Assembly (NCBI GenBank): GCA_020744425.1
Contig: JAGMUV010000005.1
Span: forward strand, 62,001 to 126,000
Source: Dactylonectria macrodidyma
Taxonomy: Eukaryota > Ascomycota > Sordariomycetes > Hypocreales > Nectriaceae
DNA length: 64,000 nucleotides
Reading direction: 5' to 3'
Made by a program: the position numbers and the translations under genes
The notes under the pieces: generated by a model
The model's database searches: none
The model's input: only the letters and a program-made list of their open reading frames with translations
Told to the model about the DNA's origin: nothing
Shown: piece after piece, positions 48,533 through 60,410 of the stretch
Layout of the letters: the number at the start of each line of letters is the position of its first letter
Numbering within the stretch: position 1 is the stretch's first letter

Positions 48533-50161
48533 CTTGATTGCAGTTGCAGTTGCGACGGTTAGTAGACAGGGAAAGTCCTTACTGAACCTTCGAGATCCAT
48601 AACTAGTAGGCGGCTAAGATGGCCTATTTGAAGGAGTTTAGTCACGTACACCTGAAGAGGAACACAACAGTGGTACTATATCGGCCCGAAAAGATTCAAT
48701 GTCAGCATGCTCAGCTGCATAAAGTCTCATTTAATAAAAGACTGAACATGCCAGGCTGTCGGCCGCCCCTAGACAGCTTGCAGCCCAGGGCTTACAGTGG
48801 ATGGTCGTTGACCTATGTACGGCCCTGTTGTTCAGCCTATTATATACGGTTGGTGGCATTGCTTCTCAACCTGCCGTATCTGATTAAGTGTGGTTGTCAT
48901 CCTTCCAGGGCATTGCAACTCCTCGGTTCACCGGCAACGCGGAGCACTAGACCATGTTCAGATAAATGTGGTAATAACCAAAGGACCAGTATCAAAGAGA
49001 TGTAGCATCAGCAATCCGGCTGAACTGATTGGGCCCACATATCTGAGAGACGGCTCCTCTTTTTTACTGCAGCTGAGTCAGCTCCACATCGTACTCTTTT
49101 GGAGGAGCCGAGGTCCTCGGGGCAACTTTATACGGTGGGTGCTCGATCACAGGGCCACGCTTTTCGCATACAGGGTAACTTGACTGGCTTCTAGGCCCCG
49201 CGGCCTTTCGGACCGATTGCCTCAGCCCTGAACGAAGACGTCTGAGTAAGCAGCCGACGTTACCCTCAAAAGATCCTATACCTAGTAAGTTTCCTAGACC
49301 CAAAGAGACCCTGTGCGACCCATCGAGACGTATGACAAAATCGGCCTCGGATAATACTCCCTCACGCACATGGGCTATTACAGATCATTCTTCGCCTTGT
49401 GGCCGGCGACTCGTCGTTTGAATGCAGCAAATGAATATTGTCCACATAAATACCAGCGCCTAAACACTAAACATGAAGAAAGAGTGGGCAGGATTGTGGG
49501 GAATGGCATCGGATCTTTTCATACGCCACAAATCTGCACTCTCCGCTGCCAAACTTTGCGACTCGAAGTCGAGCTTCAGGCTTGACTGCGCTCTACAATA
49601 GAACAACTGGCCTGTGACATAGTAACGCACACTATTTCGCCAATTTGTAACAATCATTCCACTAGCAGTTATTTAGATTCGGAACTTAGACTTTATATAA
49701 TCATGCTGAGTAGCGGAGTGAAAGAGCGTATATAAGACAGAAACGGACTGCAAGTACGCTGGAAGGGGTAGTGCACAAACATGCATGAATTCTCCATTGA
49801 ATCAGAGCTTATTGGGCGAAGGGAAGACTTGATTTGGTGAGACACTTACCATGCAAATCCCACACCTGCTTTAGGCACACGTCGCGTAGGCGAGGGGTAG
49901 CAGCTGGTGCGGATGACGTGTAATAGCTATGATCGCAAGAGTGGTAATAAAGGCTAGGATAACTGGTTCAGCAACGGCAACGGTGCAGTAGTTGAGTGTT
50001 CAAGCAACGGCGTGAGCCTCTCCAAGTTTTGGGCTGTTGCGTTCTTCAGTATTGGTGCGTCTGGTGTCCTAGGCAAGCGTTTGGAGTGGGTCGTCATAAC
50101 CATGTACGCATTAATGGAGGAAGATCTTAAAAGTCGGATGGAATCGAGCCACCGTTATGTA
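48533..50161. other. Intergenic DNA upstream of the glucanase gene
   Basis: About 1.6 kb of normal base composition. It holds the GH5 promoter at its left end. Several short open frames were examined and show neither domains nor splice structure. Nothing else was recognised. Confidence 0.35.
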
Positions 50162-50169
50162 TTCAGTTG
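50162..50169. repeat. 8-bp target site duplication TTCAGTTG (left)
   Basis: Exact match to 50950-50957 on the other side of the 780-bp TIR element. Confidence 0.85.
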
Positions 50170-50949
50170 GGGAATTGCTATACGGGCATGCCATTTTGGG
50201 TACACGGGCATGACTCTTACACGGGCATGGCTTTTGTAACATCTGATTGGATAGGACCCTCTTTTGTTAGCACATTCGGTTCTGCCAACAGCTCTAATTT
50301 GTACCTAGAGTTTTCATCCCTTACTTGACTGACGCCACGCTCTCCATCAGATGATTAGCTATGCATTGCTAGTCTCCCAGCCCTCGACCATAAAAACCTC
50401 CGTTATGTTCCAATACGAGCCTCCTCATAGCTCGGAGAGCAATTCAAGACGCCGAACCCGAAGGCCTGGCCCGAGCGATCAATCACGTCCTCGAAAACGA
50501 CAGCGACAGACGCGACCGGCCAGGTTCAGCCCACCACTACTTCCGGATAGACCACAATCAGCTACCAGCACCACGACAAGTATCGAAGCAACCAAGCATC
50601 CGGAGGCGAAGGAGTCGGTGGGAGATGGTTGAGAGCGACGAGGAGGTTCTTTCTTGTGTAACAGTTAGGAAGTAGAGGTGTAGATAGCTGCCTTCGAGGG
50701 CGTAATAGAGTTGGTCTTGTTCTGTATGGAAAACCAGATCTTATTCTGACGCCTGTGCAAGACCTGTTTGGCCCGACCTAATTGCTTCTACACTGAAAAG
50801 GAGACCTTGTTAGCGAAGCCGGTTTCACCACCTTTGCGGGATGTATCTATGGGTCGACGGAAATCTAGCGAATCAGATGTTACAAAAGTCATGCCCGTGT
50901 AAGAGTCATGCCCGTGTAGCCAAAATGTCATGCCCGTATAGCAATTCCC
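50170..50949. mobile_element. Non-autonomous DNA transposon with long TIRs and 8-bp target duplication
   Basis: 780 bp. The outer about 85 bp at each end are inverted repeats with only a handful of mismatches, beginning GGGAATTGCTATACGGGCAT. Each repeat holds three copies of ACGGGCATG about 25 bp apart. The flanks are a perfect 8-bp duplication TTCAGTTG (50162-50169 and 50950-50957). The inside contains one short plus-strand frame (starting 50351, or Met 50405) with a basic, Arg/Pro-rich product, possibly a leftover of a transposase N-terminus. An 8-bp duplication fits the hAT, P or KDZ superfamilies. The composition is normal, so RIP has spared it. Confidence 0.8.
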
Positions 50950-50957
50950 TTCAGTTG

Positions 50958-51433
50958 ATATAGGAAAGCCTCAATACCGACACTCACTGACTGATGCTCG
51001 ATTGAATGAAAAGAGACAATGAGGTAGGGGTTGGTGTGTTCATGCACCGCGGAACATATTCTCAAGACAATGACTTGTCCATCTATTTACATTCGAGCTC
51101 TACCCTCATACCGCGGTGCGATTCGCGCACGAATACACAATCCAGATGGCGTGCCAAACTGTAAGAATCGGTCCTATGCGACTCCCATCTTCTCTTGCCC
51201 GATCCGCTGCAGCACTGACGTTAGGGATATCGGCATAGGGTAGATATAGGCTAATACTAGGGCACATAAGGACTCGAATGATGGCCTGAGCAACGTGCTT
51301 ATTTGAGGGAAATACACGTTTATCGGCCCACAAGACAAGCTGGAGTTGATGTTAGTTCTGTTCAAAAGAAAGGACTAACAGAACGGCTGTTCTCAGTTAC
51401 TGAAGTCAAAAGAAGAATTTGCGAGCTTGGGCA
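50958..51433. other. Intergenic DNA
   Basis: About 480 bp of normal composition without a supported gene. Confidence 0.35.
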
Positions 51434-51977
51434 TCATTGGTGGTGGCCTTTTGATAGGTCCTCCATGCAATAAAAAAATGCCACTGCTGCATACGTCCAC
51501 ACATCCAGCACCGAGCCCCAGAGCTCTGAATCCGAGGCGCTGAAGCCGCCGAGAACTGTCATTGTGCCAAATGCCGACAAGCCAGCTACTACATATGCCA
51601 TCCGCTCCCACAAGGGTGAGCGTGTTGCTGGCACAAAGGCCAAAAACAGTTTCCTCACAATTTTAGCATTTTCAATACCCAATACTTCCACAGTTTCCAA
51701 CAGACAAGCCAGCCTCTAATGAGCCTCCAGCGTGGACTGCAAGCTGAGCTATCCATAGGGTGAAGATACAGCGCCATGGCACGCTTAGAAGGCAAGTGGG
51801 TAGACGACATACTTCGAGACATGTCTCGCCGAGCACAGCACCCGGCAGCCAGTTGTCAGGCTCATATTCATATTTCCAAGTGGCAAGATGATAGCTCTTG
51901 CAGATTGATTTCCCGAAATACCCCATAGCCATGAGCAGATAGAGGGTGGCGGGTACAGGATTGATGAACTGAGGCAA
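51434..51977 (-). CDS. Hypothetical small membrane protein (tentative two-exon model)
   Basis: Exon 51977-51813 ends at a GTATGT donor. Exon 51715-51434 begins after an ATTAG acceptor and stays in phase, giving 148 residues. Hydrophobic stretches lie at about residues 8-22 (PATLYLLMAMGYFG), 95-115 (MAYVVAGLSAFGTMTVLGGF) and 125-140 (WTYAAVAFFYCM), suggesting two or three membrane helices. The 97-nt intron has a branch-like TTCTAAG far from the acceptor, which weakens the model. There may be more exons upstream. The family is not recognised; it could also be a decayed remnant of a larger membrane protein. Confidence 0.35.
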
Positions 51978-53959
51978 GATGTGAAAACGCCGCTTGGCTC
52001 TCTGGCCCTAATCAGTCTTTCTCAGCGAGAATATTGTGGCTGTCGCCATGATGGCGAAGTACGCCCATAGTGAGGCTTGCTTCGCATTGTGATCGTTCAA
52101 GAGTTTTGTTGCAGTCACAGCCCGGCCTTGGGGTTATGCTTTATGCAGAGGCTTGTGAGGATGTGTGGTGGCGAAGGCTCTCTGTAGTTCGGAAGTTCAG
52201 CTAGACTTAGTACGCTATGTGAGTCTAGGCTTGCGATAATGAAATGCTCTGCCTCTTTTGTTTGATACGAGCTTGAGTATGGAGTAATGCGTCATATCAG
52301 GTTGAAGGGGGCTAGGCACCTCTACATAGCCTCTTTAATTCATCTATTGGGTCGGCTCTGGATTAATCGATGGCCCCCCGTGCCAGGTCACACGCGCCGC
52401 CTTGCCTGCCATTTTCGTCTCATTGGGATGACAGACACACAGCCTCGGGCGTACAGTGTCCTCGTATAGTGATTGTGAGACCTCTCTCTGGATCAAGACT
52501 TTCACCTACAGCATGACCCGGCCGCTGCCATAATCGGATCTTTGTAAATGCAATTTATCTACTTTTTAGCTTTAGCCATTCATTTGGCGCTGATTTCATT
52601 CATCTTTGCTCAACTCAGACTACCTGACACTATCTCGCCATCAAATGCTCGTAACGGACGGCCAGAGACAACTGCGCACCTCCCATATTCCCACAACGTT
52701 GTCAATTGAAGGTTTAAATAGCAGCGCTTTCATACTGGAAGACAAAACACGAAAAATGCTTGATAATGCATTACCTTGAAATCTGAAAGTACGGTAAACT
52801 GCCTGAGTTGTAGTACGGTTCGTCCATCAAGTACACATTCGTGACAACCTCTGTTAACGCCCTTGTTATTCCATCTGTCATCCACGACAACAGTATGACA
52901 TGTCTCTCTGCCATCGTCCACATCACAATCAATCAACGCGACTGGTAAGATCTCATAGCCGTTAGTGACATTAAAGCCACAGTCTAGTCGCGCTCTTTAT
53001 AATCGTTCCAAAGAATGCGGCTGTCAAGTCTTCATGAAGACTCATCATGGCGGTCGTCTTCCGCTGGCACATCATCTGCAGGCCTGGATTGGACGGGCAT
53101 GTCTACCATTATCACCTTCCGATGGTCGCCAACGACTAGCATCTAATTATGTCCTTTAGATGCGCTAGCAAAACGAGTGGGAGGGGGTAAACCCCCATTA
53201 TCGGAAGCGTTATCGCAGTTTTTATTATATTTCTTTTTTTTTTTACTATCTCAATTTCTTCATTTCTTCTAGACTACTACTATCAGCAGTAGATTAACTC
53301 TTCATCATTTAGATACAACTTACACCAAAGTACCTCTCCCGCTAGTAAAGTGCCTCACCGCAGTATGAAAGAACAATGTTATTTGACTTGAACTTCAGTG
53401 CCAACATATAGCTTGAAACTCATGCTAGCCTGTCCAAGTAGGGACAGGGTTTCGATCTGGGGATCCAGCTGATTGAATTAATCCCATGACTGAATCTCAG
53501 CTGTGCGCCCGGGGAAACCAGGGATAGTGGATGTTCCCCGGTTTTCCTATGAGACGTAGCAGGCCAGCTGCCATGCTTAGGCGGAGTTGCCAGCTCATTA
53601 ACTTTTCAAGATGTTAACTTTTGAATGTAGCAGTTAGGACCCTTGATCTTAGGAATGGTTCTGGGGTTAATTCGCATGACCCTATCTTAGCTGCTTAAGT
53701 GGGTGATAGTGAGAAATGATAGAAAAGTGGTATAAAATGGTTGGCAGTCGTGAGCTTAGCGCGTTATTATCTTATTTCTGTTGTACTTATGGATATTGAG
53801 CCTGAATGAGTGTTTATATTACACAGGTTGGCGTATTATTGTCTAGTTAGCTGGTTGTAACCCCGGATGATAACTACGCCCCAGTTAGGGCTGGAGGGGT
53901 CGGTCATTACTATAACTAATAATGAAGTGTGACTAAGGACCAGGGTGGCTGAGCTTGGG
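51978..53959. other. Long intergenic stretch
   Basis: About 2 kb. It contains a poly-T run near 53230-53243 and a hairpin CCTGTCC/GGACAGG near 53430-53450. The open frames present are short and have no recognisable product. The part from about 53400 to 53830 has the feel of old repeat sequence, but no termini were found. Confidence 0.3.
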
Positions 53960-56900
53960 TTATCTAGCTGACGCGGCTTGTTGATCTCTATGATATTCGT
54001 ATGGAAACGAACAAGCCTCGGGGATTCTCGGTCCGCTACCTGAAACATCTGGGGAAGGAAGTAAAAAATCGCAACGGTTCCATGTTGGCGGATTCGGACG
54101 GCCAAAGAGTTGTCGGAAGATATACTCGGACCAACCATCTTCATGCGGCAAGTACTTGCGTTTTGCCATCCAACAAGGTATGTCCCGTGGCATCTGTTCG
54201 GACTCGGCGATTGAGTGAATTTTGGCAAATACGCTCCAGGACTCGTTGTATATCTCCCATAGTGTCTGAGCATTCACAATGTGACTAACTTGTTTTGCGG
54301 ATTCATCTTGTCCTTGTCGTAGACGACTGATAGGAGGGGGTCCGTTGCGTCCATTGCGGGGAAAAATACGACTCCAGTAAATTTGTAGCTTTGAGAGCAT
54401 ATGATGGTGATATGCCCGAGCAATCTCTTCGACTGCTAGACGGATGATGCCGTCGACTATCCTTTCTGCTTCGCGGTTGTTTCCACGATCATATTCAAGC
54501 CGAGCGTCTTGCAACCATTGCTTCAGTGAGTGCCCCACCGACACTCTAGATGTTGTGAAGGATTGAATATTGGCCTGATAGGTAAATCGTGCTTGGATAG
54601 GAGTTCGGGGCACATAAAGCTGGCTAAGAGTCCTAATATCGATGTGCCCGGCATGCCAATCGATACAGTCCCGAGGAATCCACGGCATTCCAAAAATACT
54701 CGTTGAGGTCTCAAGACCAAGGCCTTGCCGCACGAGTAATGTTCTCTTATGATGTGCCTGCCGATGTTGTAGGGGGACTATGAATCTGGCCGCCTGAGTA
54801 AATATAAGAGGGTCGACATCTTCAGTAGAAACAATCTAGAATGGATAATGCTCTGTGGCATCAGGCGTAAGTGACATGTTCCACGGGAGCTGCCCTACGT
54901 GAGGGTTCCGGTTGGGGTTGAAATATCCGCCAGCCCACATCGTCAAGACCGTGTCGAGCCGGAAAGTCATCTCTTTCCGAATACCATAGTTTCCTAGAGA
55001 TTTATTGTCTGATACGGCTCTTAAGTGGCGTTTATTGGCGTTCCAGGCTTTCAGGATGGACTCACGGCTCAGCTGGGTTATCGGTGCCTCTCGATTGCCC
55101 TGGTTGCTTGATGAGAGATCCATGATCATTCCTTCATTGAGAGTTAGAAGCGGGAGGAAGCCAGATTGGAAGAGTTGCTAGTTGCTAAATATAACAGATG
55201 CTTGTTCCTTATTGCAGTTGTATGCCTTGCCACGGATAATTGCCGGAAGTGATTGTTCGGGGTGGCCCGGATTCAAGCCCCGAGCAGCCTTGGCCTTAGC
55301 TTGATAGTTGCCGATATCACGAAAAAGAAAGCCGCGAAACTATGTGGCGTCAAGTCGGGCTTCGGGGCTGGCCCGCGAGAGCTTCGCATGAAGGTGGTGG
55401 TGGCATTGGCTCTTCCAGAGCAGGGTGTATGGCTCCGGTCTGAAGAGACTTTGGGGTGAATGACTGGGGACATGGTCCCTGAAACAAATATCTAGCCAGC
55501 TGGAGCGAATGTCCAAAAGTGTAGGGTCAAAAGCTTGTAGCACAATATCTTCAAACAAACCTAGGGTCTCCTCGAGAGTCTTGGAGCCAAAAGTGTTTTT
55601 CAAATCGTGGGACTAGAAAAGCAATCGAGGATTCTGAAAGTATGCGACTATTTCTCTTGACTCAGTTGGTATCCGTAATGAATCTGCTCTCCGAACGATC
55701 GATTGCCAGAACGACATGAGAAATTGAGCCGGGATGGTATACTGGAGATGAAAAGATCGGCCCATATCGTCTGTTCTCCATCTGTTATTGCCCGACTTCT
55801 CTTAGAAAGAGCGGAACTTTGCATATGCAATTTCATATGTTTGAGGTATCTCCTGCAGAGGTGGGCCTGATATAGCCTCGTGAGCGGCTGGAATGATGAT
55901 GAGGTTGTAGAGGTCTTTCTGCCGCTCAGAGGACAGCGCATTCTTAATGGTTGGAGTCTTCGAGGCCGTAGCGTTAGGGAAAAAGAGGAAGGCGGCAAAG
56001 CGAACACATTTCGTATTAAATGTTCTGAGAAGGATGTGTCTGGTCTGTGCTAATTGAAGTCCGTGTGGCTGGATCACCTGGTCAGTCGATAGATTAAGAA
56101 CCGGTGAGGGAAAGAAAGAAAGGCGGAAACTATTGGGTGATCGAATCGCCTATAAACTTTTTGCTCTAAACCACACGCTATCAATGTCCTACTGGTGCGA
56201 TATTGATACTTGTGTTTGAGAGAGGGGAGGCCTGTGACTTTTGGAAAGAGAGAGGTCGGCTTGGCTGATCTGAAAGAAAGCGTCGCCACTGGCCAAAGGA
56301 GCCACTGGCGTCATAGGATTCGCTCTCGCCGAAGACTGTTGAAGGAGGAGGGAGGAAGCTCTGTAGATGCTGCGCAACCTCTCGGAGTGTTTGAGTGTCT
56401 TCTGTCTCGTTGGCATTTGTCGAATGCGGACCTTTGGTGGGGTTGTCATTATTCCACGCCTGACAAACCCGGAATAAATGCTAGGAACTCACAATCGCAG
56501 GTAGGGTTGAAGAAGGACCGGAACATCTGATCGTATACCACGCTGCAGAGATGGACGAAATTGGAATGTCCTGGGATAGCATGGTCTGTTAAAGATTGTA
56601 GGAAGAGTTTGACGGTCGAGATACCTGAGCCATTCGGTGGCACGCGTGGAGGAATGGCACCAGGTTGGCTTCTCAAGGCATTGGTTGACAAAGATCCAGG
56701 TCTACAGGGGAGTCGATGGCACGGGAATGCAGAGATTACGCCGGCGCGCCCGGGCATATCGAGAGAGGGGTTGGAAGAGAATACCGAGGAGGGATATGTT
56801 CCTCGAGAAGACTGAGAAGAGCTTGGCCCGGATGTTACTGCATCATGCGATGATTTCGGATGCGCAAATGACTGCGTTGATGACATTCGGCTGGTATTGA

Positions 56901-57273
56901 CAACAGAAGTTCCTGCAGATCCTATCAGATTTACCGTGTACCCAGTTAATGGCGAGGAGCTGATAGCAAACGCTCGGACTAGACGCTTCGGCCACTGCGA
57001 CGACGACCGTGACTATGATAGGTATCGCAATGTAAAAGACGTTCTTGTGCTAGGGCTAAGCTAGAAAGAACACTCACGAGTGGCTATTACATCTGCATCT
57101 GTTGATGCTGGGACAGTGTCAACATCACGACTAACCCGGCGGACGGTGGAATAGTGCGAACACTCTTCCTCGTATTGAGCCTGTCTATGTTGCCGCTGCT
57201 GGATTCGGCGTTTCCTCGTGCGTTCTCGAATGCGCTTGCGCTTCTCCTCAATTGTTAGTGCGCGAGGTGCCAT
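53960..57273 (-). pseudogene. Large multi-exon gene broken by in-frame stops, family unknown
   Basis: Starts at ATG 57273 in a good context (ACCATGGCA) with a very basic N-terminus (IEEKRKRIRERTRKRRIQQR). A Ser/Pro-rich part follows near 56890-56620. Introns are likely at 57077-56979 (GTGAGT...TCTAG), about 56624-56583 (GTATCT...AACAG) and about 56490-56458 (GTGAGT...GTCAG). From 56077 down to 53960 one single minus-strand frame runs for about 700 codons, interrupted only by TAA at 55804 and TAG at 55615, 55342, 55180 and 54838. All five are one transition from Gln or Trp codons. The longest intact part (54733-53960) has no domain I know. The exact joins near 56300-56080 are unclear. It was probably a large nuclear protein or repetitive-family gene, now dead through RIP-like mutation. 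Confidence 0.6.
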
Positions 57274-58427
57274 GGTATATCGCATGTCATGAGGCGATAG
57301 GGTAGTCCTCTATAGATGGTATTCTCCTATTCTCCAGGGTCAGGAGGCATTTCTTATCTTATCTTATCTTATCATTGTCGTAGGTGTCATTCGCGTAGTG
57401 ATTATGTAATAATAGAGTCCCACTTAAAGTCGATGCGTAATTAGCTCTTAGAAACTGACAAGGATAGAGTTCGCCTAAGCCGTGATCGTATTGGCTGGAT
57501 GACCAGCTAGGGTGCGTCTCTGCTCTATCAGCATGATCTCCGCACGGACCATTTCTGCTTCTCTGTATCTTTTGTCTTTCTTTTTCATAGAATAAAATGT
57601 CTTTTAATGATATTGAAACTTTACGTATGCCTCCGTTTGATTATTCAGATTTTGGCCTTTCATTTGATACCAATATCACGAGTTTTTGCTGAGTGGCTGA
57701 TCTATGCGGGATGAAAACCCCCCTGTCCAGCCTTTCTGCGCCAAGTTCCCAAACACAAGCGAACCCAGCTCCTATACTCCGTAGATATATATATATATAT
57801 CCAGGGATGTCCTACACGGACGAAGAGTAGCTGAACCTTAAGTACGACCCCATTCAAATACGCAATGCTGGGAGGAGGTCATCGTTACCAACTCTGGTCA
57901 AGTACCCAAGGGCGGCTTTTGTGGCTAAACCTGGACAATCCCCTGGGCCTATCAAGTAAAGGCCTGCTGAAAGGAGGTCTGTGCCACGACTCAGACGTAG
58001 TGACTTCAGGCCTCTGCCTACCAGGCTACTCAGCACCTGACTCATGTACCTACGCTAAGCATTGGAGGAGTTTTCGGATATCTCACCTTCGTCCCTGGAC
58101 CACGCGTGCGAAGATCCTGTTGTGGCTTGCATGAACAGAGGCGCTAGATGTTGCGAATGTCACCGAAGCCTTTATAATAATTGCGGTCCCCACCTTTGCG
58201 GCATCAGCCGGACTGTGGCATTCCCTAGTCATGCCAAGTTGCCCTGGGGAAATAATATCCCAAGGCTCTGGGCCACTGAAGATGACATGCAGATCTCCCG
58301 TAATTTTCTTCTTTCTTGTTCCACTCTTTCGCTTTCGCACGGGACCTGGTCGTGTTGGGCTTGAGCAGCGTGTCTGCCCCATCGAATATCACAACCCACC
58401 AAGCATACCCTCCCTTGGAGGATTATC
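57274..58427. other. Intergenic DNA between divergently placed genes
   Basis: About 1.15 kb shared upstream region of the broken minus-strand gene and the PTH11-like plus-strand gene. It holds a TCTTA pentamer run at about 57351-57373 and a TA run at 57786-57800. No gene is supported in it; the frames from 57865 on lack start context and domains. Confidence 0.4.
57351..57373. repeat. Short tandem repeat (TCTTA)n
   Basis: Four to five head-to-tail copies of a TCTTA pentamer in an intergenic region. Confidence 0.85.
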
Positions 58428-59752
58428 ATGGCAATGAGTCCTCTTCGTCATAGTGTTGTTGCTGTTCGAGCGGCCGAGACAACTGCAGAGTCCTCGGCTG
58501 CACCGCTAATAACGGGGCCCTACCCCCAACTCACTCAACCAGGGAAATCGCTTATTGCCGTTTCTGTCATTATGGTGTTTTTCACCACGGCTTGGACGGT
58601 GATGCGCATCATCTCCCGCAACATCAGAAAATCCCCATATTACATTGAGGATTACTTTTACTTTACCGGCCAGGTAAGTGACAGATGGCCCGCAACACGC
58701 CATTATTCTAACAAACGTCTTCAGATCCTATACTACGTAGTAGCCGCCCTATTCATCCTCAGTACAGCTTACTTTTATTCCGCTTGCATTTTGATATGCA
58801 TAAGATGCTAACAAATAGCAGGTGTCGTCGAAGGCGGTGCTGGACACGACTTGGTCCGACTTGCCCCAGACGTCTCAAGTAAATTCTCGCGCTACGCGCT
58901 CGCAATCCAGGTGGCCTATAGCATTTGCCTGTGCTTCATCAAGGTAGCCGTCATCTGCATGATCAGGCGAATCTTCCGCACGGCAGGTCAGCTCTTCGTC
59001 ATGGCGACTTGGACGGCGACGGTCCTGTCTGTTATCTGGGCCTTGTATGGGATCATCCTCCCGTTTATCCTCTGCAAGCCCGTGGAAAGTGCTTGGGGCG
59101 CTGCCAGGCCGGAAAAGTGCGGCGACATCGTCATGGCCCACGTAGCTGTTGCCGTCTTGGATATCATTTCTGAGGTGGTCATCGTGGCGCTGCCGATGAA
59201 GATGGTCTATAATTTGCATATGAATCGGGCACATAAGCTAGCAATGCTTGCTGTCTTTGGGGCTGGTTTTGTGTAAGTTTTCGTCATATCGCCGTAGTAT
59301 CTTGTCGTCATTGTCGTCTTGTCAACTTACATGAGAGAAACCTCCGTCCTCATCTCCAGTCTCTGCTAACACTCCTGTACAGCACCATTATTTTCTCATG
59401 TGTCCGGCTCTACTACGTCTACATCGGCATTCAAAATATATCCAAAATCTCCACCGGGGGATTCATCAGCACCGCACTTCAAGCCGGAATCGCCATCATG
59501 GTAGCATCGAGCCCTATGCTCCGCCCCGTATTCGACCGCACTGCTCTCAAGTGGCTTGGAATCTCTATCCGCAGTACCCGGGAGGAGAGCACTCCTGGAA
59601 CTACCAGATCACGAGCTACAGGTGGTGTGGGAACAAGGAGATTGAGCCAGGGACCGTCACATACCCGGTCTGGTGGCTTCCAGCAAATGCATGAGAGCGA
59701 GGAGCATCTGGCGTGGGAGATGGCTACAATGAATGGGAAGTTTAATAGGTAG
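58428..59752 (+). CDS. PTH11-like fungal rhodopsin-domain membrane protein
   Basis: Four exons, 58428-58673, 58725-58761, 58822-59272 and 59383-59752, give 367 residues in a continuous frame. Introns are 51, 60 and 110 nt with GTAAGT/GTACAG/GTAAGT donors and TCTAAC, GCTAAC and GCTAAC-like branch sites. Seven hydrophobic helices are visible: SLIAVSVIMVFFTTAWTVM, the ILYYVVAALFIL segment, AIQVAYSICLCFIKVAVIC, TATVLSVIWALYGIILPFIL, AVAVLDIISEVVIVALP, LAVFGAGFVTIIFSCVRLYY and the ALQAGIAIMVASSP segment. The order and the LP...MKMVY turn after helix 5 fit the fungal rhodopsin-like family that includes PTH11. The cytoplasmic tail is Ser/Thr/Arg-rich. Members act in surface sensing in some pathogens; the ligand is unknown here. 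A second in-frame Met at 58434 is an alternative start. Confidence 0.85.
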
Positions 59753-59761
59753 AAAATAATA

Positions 59762-59803
59762 ACGTACTTGATAAGCGAGCGTCGCAGACAAGCGAGCGTC
59801 GCA
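59762..59803. repeat. GC-richer terminal repeat related to MITE family 1
   Basis: ACGTACTTGATAAGCGAGCG, followed by a second copy of the CGAGCGTCGCA unit, begins 9 bp after the PTH11-like stop codon. It lines up with the terminal repeat of the AT-rich MITEs (ACGTACTTAATAAGTGAGTA, read inward from the right end of copy 1). It contains the repeat GAYAAGCGAGCGTCGCA twice. No matching right end was found downstream, so this is a remnant. Confidence 0.6.
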
Positions 59804-60410
59804 CTTTTCCCTCAAACACCTAACTTCCTACTTTGTCATATAAATCTCAACCACCAAGCATGCCACAATTAAATACTGAGACAAGGATCCTTCTTGCCTC
59901 TTAATCCCTTGGCGGGACATGACTTTTGAAATGCTCCTCCGTACAGATCTTTGGATTCAGACTTTTTGCGTCCCACTTACCGCAGGAACCGAGATGAGAT
60001 TGACCTGGGGTTAGCAACGGGCTGGTTTCAGCAGTGGGCCTCCTCCTTTTTGGGTTCCCTACTGTATCTACTTGTACTTTATCTTTTTTAAGGCTTCAGC
60101 GTTAGTCTCGTTTGGGGTTGAGTCTTGTGCCCTGGGCGATATTTAAAGCGCACCTCTGAGCCTCAAAGGCAGTCCAGGGGACCCTGCAAGTCGCCGACAA
60201 GCAGGGCTACAAGCTTATTCTGCCCAGCGCAAAGAAATTAATCGGCGACTGCTGAATATGCTCCGAATCCCGTTGTGAACCTTTATAAGGACCACGCAGC
60301 CAGGACTGAAGGTTGGCTTGACCTCCTGCTCCAAACCCATAGGAGACAGGCTTGAGCAGATTCCCCAACACAACAATATAACCCTGCAAGTAACGAAACA
60401 TCTCGTGAAT
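59804..60410. other. Intergenic DNA
   Basis: About 600 bp that should contain the promoter and leader of the downstream oxidoreductase. No other feature was recognised. Confidence 0.4.

Noticed and set aside
50012..50239. 75-residue plus-strand frame
   Set aside because: Its second half is the left terminal repeat of the 780-bp transposon; not a gene.
57854..58430. Overlapping open frames on both strands upstream of the PTH11-like gene
   Set aside because: None has a domain, hydrophobic pattern or splice structure, and the region is the likely promoter of the membrane protein gene.
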